From positions 1 through 64,000 of the forward strand of contig JADNYV010000198.1 in NCBI GenBank assembly GCA_015501055.1: a stretch of DNA of 64,000 nucleotides, given 5' to 3'. Source of the stretch: Mucidula mucida. Taxonomy: Eukaryota > Basidiomycota > Agaricomycetes > Agaricales > Physalacriaceae. The position numbers were made by a program, and so were the translations under genes. Positions 1 to 9,471 of this stretch are shown piece by piece (the first letter of the stretch is position 1; the number at the start of each line of letters is the position of its first letter). The notes beneath the pieces were generated by a model. It was not told where the DNA came from and ran no database searches. It was given only the letters and a program-made list of their open reading frames with translations.

Positions 1-141
1 AACTTGACTTCTCTGCGCCGACGTTCTGTATTTCATGTCGAATTAGTTTCGGATGCTCCTGAATTCTTCGATAACAGCTTCACGTCAAATCTTTAGAACA
101 CTTATAACTAGTACAAATCATAAGGACTGATTTACTTACCC

Positions 142-2450
142 TTACCGCGTCCCGGCAAGCTGCAAATCAACTTCTTATCAATAATTTCGAACGCACTGTG
201 ACAGGGATTCTGCGGGACTGATAGCGGGCCGACATGCAAGAAAATGTACACGGTGTATTCTTTGACAGAGAGTATTAGGTAGAAGTACCGTCCATCGCTA
301 TAAGCTCGGGCGTGGCACGCCATCCGGATAGAGCTGCACTCCAACGTAAGGCTACGATTACCGGCTAGAGGGACAAACTCACTTTTCCCGGATTCAGTAA
401 ATTGAGTGGATCTAACGCTGCTTTGATCGTTTTCATAAGAGCCACGGTACCCTCGCCAAGCTCTTCGGTGAGATACATCTTCTTTCCGAGGCCGACACCA
501 TGTTCACCCGTGCCTAGCATTCCAATTCATTGTCAGCCGGTGGGGGAGGAGCACAAACATGGAGTGCGTACAAGTACCGTCGAGTTCGATAGCCTTGCGA
601 TTCATGCTGTCGACGATTTCTTGGGCGGCTTTGAATTCATCCTCGTTTCCGTACAAAATGAAAGCATGGAAATTTCCTGATTTCGACCTCAGCATTGGCA
701 AGGGGAGGCTCGACTGAAGACATACCATCACCGACATGACCAGTCATCGGAGCAATAAGACCCTTCTGCATGCACTCATTTTTACACCAGGTAATGATAT
801 CAGGAAGACGAGAAACCGGGACACTATCGCGCAGTGAGACAACTTGGATTAATAGTGGGAAAATGCACGTACCAGACGTCCGTAATAAATCCTTTCTTTC
901 CTGGATTTGACTGCAACACTCCAAACAGTCCATTCTTCCGATCATCCCAGAGAACTTGCGCCTGTGCCCCGTCTTGGATGTAATGATAACTGTACCCGCC
1001 ATGCTGAGCTATCACACCCTCAACCATCTGGGACGAATCCAGCATCACGGCGGTAGATCCCTGATACTTGAGAAGAATCGTATCCACTTCCTGCCACTTA
1101 GTGCTTGATTTCCCATACTTGTTCATGGCGCGTATTCCGATGTCATCTATGATTTCAGCACACTCTAAAGGGAGAATGAACATGCCACGGCGCGTTCGAG
1201 CGAGTAAGAAACGTACGGATGGATGCCCCGAGCTTCAGGATGTCTGTTACTGCCGACGTTGCACTGTGAACGTTGGGGAATGACACGACGGCTACTGATA
1301 TCGGGAGGACGGGTGCAAGGCGCAGCGTTGCTGAAGCAACGTTTATTAAACATAGCTCCCTTTAATCAACGAGGAACGAATGTACCTTCAGTCACAATAC
1401 CAAGCGTTCCTTCGGCTCCGATGAACAGTTTGGTTAGGTCGAACCCGGCAGAAGATTTTCGTGCGCGTTGTCTGGTCTTGATGACTTCTCCAGATGCAAG
1501 GACGGCAGTCTAGGGGAGGACTTGAGAAGAAGGAAACGAGTTCAACGTGTAACGCACCAGGTTCAGAATATATTCGCCTCTCGCTGTGCCATATCGAACC
1601 TAATGGAACGTGAGGCACTTTGAGATATGCCTAGTTGTACGAGGTCAAGGTGTCATACCGCGTTTGCTGCACGGAAGTAAGCAAGATAATAATTGAACTG
1701 AACACAACAAACTTACTCCCTGAACATCCTTGTGCGATCATACCACCGATAGTTGCTCCCGGAGCGGGGTCCAGCTGAACGTTGAGATCTCGTCACGTCG
1801 AGTAGTATTCGGAAGAAGATCCTACTCACCGGAAAGAATAAAGGAATACCTAACGAAAGGATATGTACAATTAGTAGTGAAAGACAAAGGTTGCGGATAA
1901 TAAGCACCTTTCTCTTTCAGCGTCGCGTTGAGTACGTTCCACATAACCCCGGCCTCGCATACGACATCAGAGTCCTCCTCTACGTGCATGATCAGTAGGT
2001 AGGCCTGACTTTCGCATTAGGCTGAGCGAACCGTTAATCTTTATGATTTTGTTCATGCCTGACAAGTCCAAGCATATACTTCCGCCTTCGCCTGTCTATG
2101 CGGGGGTTAATGCGTTCCCCGGTGTCGGACGACCACTCACCCCGGAAAGATTCCCTTCGAGACTGGTCCCGCCAGAATACGCAACAATGGGCACACGATG
2201 TTTGTTTGCCAACTTCACAACCTCGACGACGTCTGCAGTAGATTGGGCGTGTACCACCACACTGTGCGGACTTCCTTCGGTCAATGTCAGAACGAGCATT
2301 GAATGGGATCGTCACTAACTCGACATACCTTTGAATTGAGGATACTTGGAATGGGCATAGGACGTCAGATCTTTTGGGTCTCTTGAGATGCTTCCTTCTG
2401 GGAGAGTAGACTGAAGGTCAGCGAAGAGGTCACTGATAGGAGAGGTCATG
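142..2450 (-). CDS. D-lactate dehydrogenase (cytochrome), FAD-linked, multi-exon
   Basis: Oxidises D-lactate to pyruvate with FAD and passes electrons to cytochrome c, normally at the mitochondrial inner membrane. Spliced reading shows the family in order: the FAD/PCMH part ([17 protein letters not shown] near 2190-2220; [19 protein letters not shown] near 1735-1795; [20 protein letters not shown] near 1395-1460), the C-terminal lobe ([18 protein letters not shown] near 1120-1165), the metal-site motif GHVGDGNFHA split by an intron near 670-750, and [15 protein letters not shown] near 475-520. At least nine short GT..AG introns are needed and every exon joins in phase. I saw no lesion. The last exon is short and gives a stop at 142-144 after LNPGK; the end is uncertain because the family usually ends LYPD. 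The ATG at 2450 is in frame with a hydrophobic stretch just upstream, so a 5' targeting exon probably lies in 2451-2900. Confidence 0.85.
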
Positions 2451-2560
2451 ATGGCGAGAAGATAAGTGAAAACGCCGAGGCCGGTGAGAACGAGCTTTAT
2501 AGTTGTTCAGCATCTTCGATCCAGAGCGGACCTGATGAACGTGATGGCAAGATGGGAGGT

Positions 2561-2582
2561 ATGATGAATGAATGAATGAATG
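2561..2582. repeat. ATGA tetranucleotide microsatellite
   Basis: Short run of ATGA/AATG repeats in the probable 5' region of the D-lactate dehydrogenase gene. The rest of 2451-3224 holds no gene I can support apart from a possible 5' exon of that gene. Confidence 0.7.
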
Positions 2583-3224
2583 CTGATCCTGATTTTATGG
2601 AGCGCACTGGGAACGAGCACCTAGTCGAGCGGTACGGGTGCACTGCAGAGTCATCCCAAACCATTAGTTACGACTTCAGTGCTCAGGGCCCAGGCTGTGC
2701 GTATATCCTTTTCGAAGTCTATCAAGCCTATCGTTCTGGAAGGCCAGGTGACTACTAAACAGACTCGGATGGACGCCCTTTCGGCAGCACCGGGTCCATC
2801 CAAAATCTTGTGATATGCGAACAGTAACATCAGATGGCAATGCTTGATGCACAATGTCGTATATCCATTGATGCCGTCACAAGGAAGGAATCAAGCCGTA
2901 CATCACCGACATGTAAGAGCAGTGGACAATTCTAATTCAGTGAGAATAGTGTAAACATGGAATCACTTCGACTTGTCTATGGAGACGAATTCGGGAGAAG
3001 TGCGAGCATACACGATCAGAGCTCATGAAGTGACATTTCATATAGCAAGGCGGTTGTTGTTGTTCAAAACAGCCGAATGGCCCAAAGAACCGGTGGTGGG
3101 CGGAAGTTAGAGGTAATCGTGATGATACGCCACATGCCAAGCAGGGACAAACATCGGACCTAATGGCTGACTTGCAATTTTCTTTGGCTTCGCGACTTGA
3201 CTGCCGACCACCACCATCGCGACG

Positions 3225-4130
3225 ATGCCTCGCATCCTGTTCGTTAGCGGATTCCACCCCGCCACTCGTGCTCGCGACCTAGCCTTTGAATTTGAACGGT
3301 ATGCTACCCAAATTTCGTTGAAAATAGCGTAAAAGTGACAAAAATCACAGATTCGGTCCACTGGTACGATGCGATGTCCCCGCTCCGCGCAATCCCCACG
3401 CAGTCTCAAATCCGTGAGTCAAATCCGAATATTCTCCCCGGCAAGTCGTGGCGAGCCGAACGATTCGATTAACGTGCCTGCGTTGTACCCGATTACCTGC
3501 TTTCCTTTGTCGCATTCGAATTTCGAGAAACAACATCGCTCAACGCATCGAACTCCGCAGTTACGCCTTTGTCGAATTCCGTAGTCAGCGCGATGCAGAG
3601 GACGCCTATTACGAGATGTATGCTTTCACCGCAATCCTCTTTGAGACAACCTCACACATGTGTCAGGCATGGACGAAATTTTGAAGGAAAACGACTCAGC
3701 ATACAGGTATGTTTCTTTCACTGTTGTTTTTGTTCACCATTTGACAATTATTTTCCAGTGGGCGAAAAATCCTCCGTCTTCTGTCTGGCGATTTGACCGA
3801 CGTCCGCCATCCCCAACACGCGGAGGACGAGATGACCGCGACCGCGACCGTGGCGGAGACCGTGACCGAGACCGCGGCCGTGAACGTTCCCGAAGCCCTC
3901 GCCGACGCGAACCAGAGCGCGATGACCGTGCGGAAAGGATGGACAGAGACAGAGGAGAGAGACGCAGGAGGAGCAGGAGCCCCATCGAGAGGCGCCCACG
4001 AAGCCCTACTCCAGAGCGCCGAAGGGACGACAGGGCGAGGACGCCTCCCTTGGACACCAAGTACGCTGAACCCAAGCCAAAACTCGAAGATCGTGCTGTA
4101 ACCCCTCCTCCGTATGACCGTGATCATTAA
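3225..4130 (+). CDS. SR-type splicing factor (RRM plus Arg/Ser/Asp-rich tail), five exons
   Basis: Predicted RNA-binding splicing or mRNP factor of the nucleus, about 201 residues. Exons: 3225-3298, 3351-3413, 3561-3617, 3667-3706 and 3759-4130; all phases fit. Exon 1 gives the first RRM strand (MPRILFVSGFHPATRARDLA), exon 2 continues FGPLVRCDVP, exon 3 gives the RNP1-like strand YAFVEFRSQRDAEDAYYEM, and exon 4 HGRNFEGKRLSIQ. The last exon begins WAKNPPSSVWRFD and runs into RD, RS and RSPRRRE dipeptide blocks, ending with a TP-rich tail. This is the order seen in SRSF/Npl3-like proteins with one RRM. The GC-rich RD/RS repeats create long open frames on the other strand and frames across 3700-4260; these are shadows. 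No damage seen. Confidence 0.88.
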
Positions 4131-4779
4131 ATTTCTGCTCATAATTTTTTTTCCCACTTTGTATCTTAGCGCCAGCCGTATCTTGCAATATAAAATGCAC
4201 ATTATTCGCTTCGTTCCCCACCCTGATCTGTTATCGAACGCCAAAAAATCGAGCTGGCGCAACCCTTGACGCTATAACACAGCCGCGCATCCATCCATGA
4301 TGGTGTACGTATCCAACAACCAAAATGTATCCATCGAATCCGAACTAACTGGGCTGACAGAAAGTCATTCTCGTGTGGTAGAAAAATGCTGTCAGTCCGA
4401 GCAGATCACAAAGAACTTATTGTTTGAAGTACTAAGTACTAAGTAGTAACTGGCACTGTAGAGTACGACCCGTGCTGAATTTCTCGAAACAATTTCTTTA
4501 CCAGCTGAGAAGAATGGCACTCTTCAAATTGAAATTGGAACTGGTGCTGTTGGCGACAGCTTGTGAACCAAACAACACGCACCGCCACAAGCCCTTCTCT
4601 TCTTGACCGCATTGTTTATCGCTGTCTTTGGCATTTCCAAACCGTCTGCCAAAAGCTGACGCGGACTCTTCTTGCCTACGATACCTCCGACGCGTCCTAG
4701 GTGCGTCGTCTGATCACTAATGGCACCACACGGTTTTTCTGATTTGTTGTAATTTTAGACTTCAAAAGCCTCAAGATCC
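4131..4779. other. Intergenic, no gene seen
   Basis: About 650 bases between the SR gene and the BTB gene. I see no conserved coding stretch, tRNA or repeat. It must contain the SR gene 3' UTR and the BTB promoter. Confidence 0.5.
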
Positions 4780-5459
4780 ATGAGTGCTCCAGCTGCAACT
4801 GAGGATTGGTTCCATCCCGAATGTGACTGGCTTCTGAACTCCTAATGTGTCATTTTCACTCACGTACACGAGTTTGCAGTTTCCGCGTCTGACGCCGACG
4901 TATCTGTGCGCTCTTCGGATGGGGTTATATTCAAGCTTCACCGAAACAACATTCTTGCCCACACCACCGTTATTCCTCTGCCTGAGGGTGGCGACCCGGG
5001 CATTGCAGATTTTTCGGAGCCTTCAAAAGTATTGGAAATAGCTTTCAAATTTTTGTACCCTTGTACCCGACGCCTCCGCTTCCCGATCTCAGTGCTCTGG
5101 ATTACGCGACATTGGAGGCTGTCGGGTATATTGCTCACAAGTACCAGCTTGCGAACTTGATGGCGTCTTGCGATACATGTCTTCAGTGAGTTTTCTCTTC
5201 TCGTAAGTTTTGTTTGATAAACCTTGTACAGATTGAAGTTCATGACCTCGCATCCTCTGAATTTGTTGACCTATGCTTTAGCGCATTGGGATAAGGACAT
5301 GACGAATAAAGTCGCGAAGCACACCACTGTTTGTCGAGCAGACCAAGCGCTCGAAATACTCGGCGGAGATATGTGCCAGAGATGGGTACGTTGATTCTCA
5401 CGTTGCACTACTTGGACTCGTCAAACTAGTGTTTCTAGATCTTCTACCGCGAAGAGTGA
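4780..5459 (+). pseudogene. BTB/POZ-domain protein, broken by an 8-bp tandem duplication
   Basis: Basidiomycete BTB/POZ proteins form a large family; exact roles are mostly unknown. Exon 1 (4780-4822) encodes MSAPAATEDWFHPE; exon 2 starts at 4880 and reads ASDADVSVRSSDGVIFKLHR, then LAHTTVIPLPEGGDPG and KVLEIAFKFLYP, the usual BTB core. At 5053-5068 the octamer TTGTACCC occurs twice in a row. Removing one copy restores LYPTPPLPDLSALDYATLEA, followed by IAHKYQLANLMASCDTCLQ, and after an intron LKFMTSHPLNLLTYALAHWD up to the stop at 5457-5459. With the extra octamer the frame shifts after FKFLYP. I infer a recent loss-of-function duplication, or a sequencing error. Confidence 0.7.
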
Positions 5460-5675
5460 CTCTATCCGGATCATCCCAACTTTTGGCAGTGGCTAGGCGT
5501 TGTGCATGGGGTTTCTGACCACCGGGGATCGTCTATCCATACGATTTGTTGGAGAATTAAAGAAGCAGCCGTCGCCTACGCCGATATTGCGGTTGAAGGC
5601 GATGTGCGAGGGTTAGATGATAATGGAGTGCCGACCACCACTATCGTCAGTATTCGGCTCCCAACTCTTGTTTAA

Positions 5676-5960
5676 ACAATTGGGTGATCCCGATTTGGCA
5701 TGTACTATCATCGTTCAATGCTGCCTCGATTGAATAAACGCCAGCAGCGCGAGTTGAAGCAGTGAAGAAAGCCGGGGTTGTGCACGACGGCAGTGACGAG
5801 GACAACGGAAACCGAGTCCAAGCCGTCACCGCGGTAGACAGGGCACAGAGCGTGTTCAAGCCTTCTTTCTCTGTGACAGTTCCGAAGCTAGCTATTTGAT
5901 TCTGCAGATGACGGAGGAGAACATTCCAAGGCGAGTAAGGTAAGGGAATTTCACTCATAT
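5676..5960 (+). pseudogene. TCF25 5'-end fragment (copy A)
   Basis: Degenerate copy of the promoter and first exons of the TCF25 gene that starts at 35448. Shared landmarks are the upstream words ATCCCGATTTGGCA and TCATC, then the start region CTCGATTGAATAAACGCCAGC, GCGCGAGTTG and GTTGTGCACGACGGCAG, all aligned with 35400-35540. Indels and stops make it non-coding. Like copy B at 31.3 kb it is followed by a PP2C remnant, so both seem to come from one TCF25-fragment plus PP2C segment. Confidence 0.65.
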
Positions 5961-6164
5961 GCTCCGGCTACGCTCTAATTCATTCGGTCATAGTCCGAAC
6001 TCTGAAGCCTCAATTTTTTTGGCAGAGAAGGCATTTGCGATGTCGACGAACGCGAGATAAAGCGTCTAGCCCTTACTCCACGCCTGTCAGACGAATTATT
6101 GTTTGCGTGGTACGAGTGTGAAACCAACTCAATTTCTTGTGGATCATCATTTGTCTCACACGTC

Positions 6165-6680
6165 CCCAGGCTAAGTCGCGCTAAGGGTGACGCGAGGTAG
6201 GTGTCAACGCCGGACTTGAGGCAAAAATTTACAGCGAACCTCAGCGCTTGTTGGTCATTGACTCTAGCTTCCACTCTACATGGCGGGGGGCATGCATTGG
6301 GTCTATTTCGCCGTTGCCAGCTACGTGGAGGCGGATGCATGGGCGGTGAAAACGCACGTCTCTCCACCTTGTAGTATGTCCAGGACGCCAGAGATTCGAC
6401 ATGCCGATATTATGGATGGCGTTCTCTTTGTCTTTGCATCTGACGGTCTGTGCTATTCGTTGCCTTCTAAAATACAGACGGTCGACGAAAGGAATGACAT
6501 CCTTGGACTACTCAGTGGTTCCGCTGACCCACGGCTCGGACTTCAATGTCTTTTTGCCTCTAATGTTGCGGATGGCCTCATTCAGAATGTTTTGTTTGGG
6601 TCCAATGAAGAGAAGCTGAAAGAAGTAATCAACGGACCTTCACATCGCGATGATATTTAGGTTGTGGGTATCAAGTTGGT
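6165..6680 (+). pseudogene. PP2C-family phosphatase remnant (copy A), C-terminal part
   Basis: Matches the last exons of the PP2C copies at 32.2-33.5 and 33.9-35.2 kb: GGMHWVYFAVASYVEADAW, SRTPEIRHADIMDGVLFVF, then ASDGL, GSADPRLGLQCLFASNVADG and SHRDDI. The family end motif RDDISVVV is cut by TAG at 6658-6660, where the paralogues have a Ser codon (TCC). Exons 1-3 of the phosphatase are missing; what precedes is a short common stretch (GATGTCGACGAACGCGA near 6030) shared with copy B. The homologous intron boundary (ACGCGAGGTAGGTG) is kept near 6190-6202. A dead, internally deleted duplicate. Confidence 0.75.
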
Positions 6681-7092
6681 AGAGCTTGTTTGAGCTGATG
6701 TACAGGTACTTCATGCATCTGACCATGGGTTGCGAGTTGTTTCGACACCGCGAAGGCAGCTGAACCTATTTTTATGTGACTCACGCGTCGACAGGCGACT
6801 GATCTTCCACCCACCTTCGTCCTGTGGGCACGACGGACATTTTTAACCTCTTAACTTGGACTGGGAAGAGACAAGCTGTCTGCTTTATCGGGATCACTGA
6901 ATGCTGAAATGATTGTCCCCATAGCGTGCGTCATAATGATAGGGGCAGGTGGACGGTCATTTCGGCAGTCAGACTCACTGATCTACGCTCTCTCGCGAAC
7001 TGCCTTCCGCACCACTAGTGGACTCCTGCCTGATCTGTTGAAACCACGCTGGGTATTTAGGACGTCGAGATTAAGACTATGCCGCACCCTCA

Positions 7093-8756
7093 ATGGATAC
7101 CTTCACAGTTCAAGTTGCTGGGCTCCTGTTATGCCTCCTCGCCGCCTTGAAGCTGCTGCCGGCGAAGTCCAAAGGCTATATCCTCGAAAATAAGCTCGTC
7201 CATGCGCGTTTGCTGCCAGTCGAGTCCAAACACGCCTTTGTGTTCCCCACATTCTGTCTTCTCGTTCCTCTAGATGCTTTGGAAAACCGGGAACTGGATC
7301 TGTGCGGTGGCGCCGTGTTCGGCTACGGAGGTTCATGGGGGCGCCTGACAGGGCTGAGACCCAGTTCGTATCTGACGACGTTGAAGGGCACTATTCGGCA
7401 TAAGCTGGAAGGCGTTTTGAGCAGCCATGGCTACGAGAAGCAGGACCTGGATGCTGCGTGGTTGATGACCATGCCTAGTTTTCTGGGCTTCGAGGGGATG
7501 AACCCATTGAGCGTATACTATTGCTATAAGCCAGATGGCGTGTTTTGGTTGACGGTGCTAGAGGTAAGCGCGCTGTTTTTTCACGTTTTCGCTTATCGAC
7601 CAAGACAACAGGTACATAATGCTTCTGGGCAGAAACACGTGTATATCCTTGAGGTGGGCAAGAACGAAGAAACACCATCAAAAGGGTAGGTCCGTAGAGT
7701 TTTACTCGTCTATTTGAGCTTGATGTTTCTTAGGTTCGATCACCAATGGGCATTCCGACGCACGTTCCACGTCTCCCCATTCAACGATCTTTCGGGTTTC
7801 TACGTCGTATCTATAATACGACCTGTTCATCCCCTTCGTCTACCGGATCGCCATCAGCTCCCCCTCTCCCTGCTGTTCGCGTACACCTTCATCTCGACAA
7901 CCCCACTGACCCCGAATCTCCCGGTCAACTCAAACTGACTGGACTTTTCAAGCCTGAATCTGCCAGGCCGCTGACCACTGTAGCCCTGCTTTACACGCTC
8001 GCTCGATACCCACTTGCACTACTCCTTGCGTCTCCCAGAATTCTTTACCATGCTTACATCTTGCACTATCACAAGAGACTCGATGTCTTCATTCAGCCGG
8101 AGCCAAAGCCTTCATGGGGCACCACCGAGCATGTTGGTGGTATCCAGTGGCTTCCTGAAGGCATTTTCGACGCGTATGCTCGACGTCGTAACGAGGCTTT
8201 CCTTCGTCGACGTGTTGAAGAGACCAAGACCACAGTGAGACTCGTCGCAGGAGATCCACTCGTTCCGGAGATGGTGTTCGCTCCTCGTATTCCAGAAAAG
8301 AATACAGAGGAGTTGATAATACGGTATACAGCCCCCAAGTTTTTCTCTATTCTCTTTTCGGCGCCATCTGCGAAGCATGCATTGTTGATGGGCAGTACGT
8401 CCGAAGGATTCTTCACTGTCTCTGATGAGGACATGTTTCTACGGGTCTACCAACCGTTGGAAACGTCGTTGCCCATGAGTAGACGGCAACACCTTCGCGC
8501 TCATCCCATGCCGTCCTCGATCTCTTTCGTGATACCCAATCAGCATCCTCTAGATGTGAGCGGAAACAGAATTTCATCATACACAATCCTTTGGATTATG
8601 CAAACCATGGACGACGTGGAGTCAGCGATGTACAGATTGCTGAAGGCTCGCCTGGTGCACGGCAACGAACCGTGGTATAGAGAGCAGTGGAAGCGCGCAG
8701 GTAATGCGCCCGAGAAACATGTATATGAGCTAGGGAGCGTGAGGAGTACTATATAG
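7093..8756 (+). pseudogene. DUF1365 family protein, copy 1, frameshifted
   Basis: DUF1365 proteins have no settled function. Three exons: 7093-7563 (METGGL-like hydrophobic N-terminus MDTFTVQVAGLLLCLLAALK, then HARLLPVESKHAFVFPTFC and MTMPSFLGFEGMNPLSVYY), about 7612-7688 (VHNASGQKHVYILEVGKNEE) and from 7734 (GFDHQWAFRRTFHVSPFNDL). The HAR and HVSPF motifs mark the family. Near 7831 the sequence TTCATCCCCTTCG lacks one base against the duplicate at 57.7 kb (CTCATCCTCCTTCG), so exon 3 changes frame from 1 to 3 inside RPVHP; the remainder (APPLPAVRVHLHLDNP to VYELGSVRSTI) is open to 8756. Apart from that base the gene would be intact. Followed 93 bases later by tRNA-Ala, as in both other copies. 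Confidence 0.75.
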
Positions 8757-8849
8757 GCCTTAGTTGTCTTGTTTGTTTTCATTGTTTAGAGTAAAACTTG
8801 GATTTTGATTTGTGAAACATGATGGAATCTCTTCTGGTGGCAGTGTTAT

Positions 8850-8924
8850 GGGCACATGGTGTAGTTGGTTTATCACGCCCGCTTAGCATGCGGGAGGTGT
8901 TGGGTTCAATTCCCAATGTGTCCA
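8850..8924 (+). tRNA. tRNA-Ala (anticodon AGC), copy 1
   Basis: Folds as a cloverleaf: acceptor GGGCACA with TGTGTCC (one G-U), D arm GTG..CAC, anticodon stem CCCGC/GCGGG with loop TTAGCAT (anticodon AGC, reads GCU), and T arm TTGGG-TTCAATT-CCCAA, then discriminator A. No intron. It is part of a triplicated segment with DUF1365. Confidence 0.9.
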
Positions 8925-9051
8925 TAGCGCATTGAATCTTTCACTTTTTGGCTTGTTTCTCTTGGTTAGGGTGGCGCGGTAAATTGTAATACATGTAACT
9001 ATTGAGGCACGAGTACTCCCTTGATACATTGGCCAGCAGAATTCCTTGGTG

Positions 9052-9060
9052 GGTAAACAC
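9052..9060. repeat. Target-site duplication of the long-TIR element, left copy
   Basis: GGTAAACAC, repeated exactly at 15367-15375 just outside the right terminal repeat. Nine bases is the usual length for Mutator-like transposons. Confidence 0.75.
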
Positions 9061-9103
9061 TAGCCAGGTAACCTGACCTACTAGTATGAGCAAGCGTCGA
9101 TAC

Positions 9104-9381
9104 TGTTGGATACAAGCCCGGACAAGTCGACACCTCTTGTAATCCCTACCTCGACGAACACGTACCAGACCCGCTCCCGTTACCTCCGACCCGCTCCCGT
9201 TACCACCGATAACTCGTACTGACTCGTTTACTCTACGTTGTTCTTTTCTTACTTCACGCTACTCTCACTGTCTCCCGAATCCCCGTTAGATATTCGATTA
9301 TTTACAGTATATAAGCTACATACTTTTGGTCTATATACTGTGTGCATTCCTCCTCCTTGTCCGAGTCCTTGAGTTCCAACA
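9104..9381 (+). repeat. 5' LTR of Copia element
   Basis: TG..CA bounded, 278 bp. Contains a TATA-like stretch (CAGTATATAAGC near 9305-9317) that may start transcription. An internal GACCCGCTCCCGTTACC word is tandemly repeated near 9168-9207. Confidence 0.93.
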
Positions 9382-9394
9382 GGTTATGGGCCCC
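9382..9394 (+). other. Primer-binding site (internal initiator tRNA-Met type)
   Basis: GGTTATGGGCCCC directly follows the 5' LTR. GGTTATGGGCCC is the same site used by Drosophila copia, which primes from a half-molecule of initiator tRNA-Met (complementary to its anticodon stem), not from the tRNA 3' end. Confidence 0.8.
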
Positions 9395-9471
9395 GCCCGT
9401 GCCTAATCTATTCATCAGAAAACTACTCGCTCGCATATTGATCCACGTACCTCTTCGCGTCGCATCCCGCC

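Noticed and set aside
1165..1353. Separate small genes inside the D-lactate dehydrogenase region
   Set aside because: All are frames that run through its short introns; the exons join into one protein.
3696..4262. Long open frames on the minus strand and in other plus frames over the SR gene
   Set aside because: They come from the RD/RS codon repeats (GACCGC, CGATCC) of the SR tail; the plus-strand exons give an RRM and join in phase.
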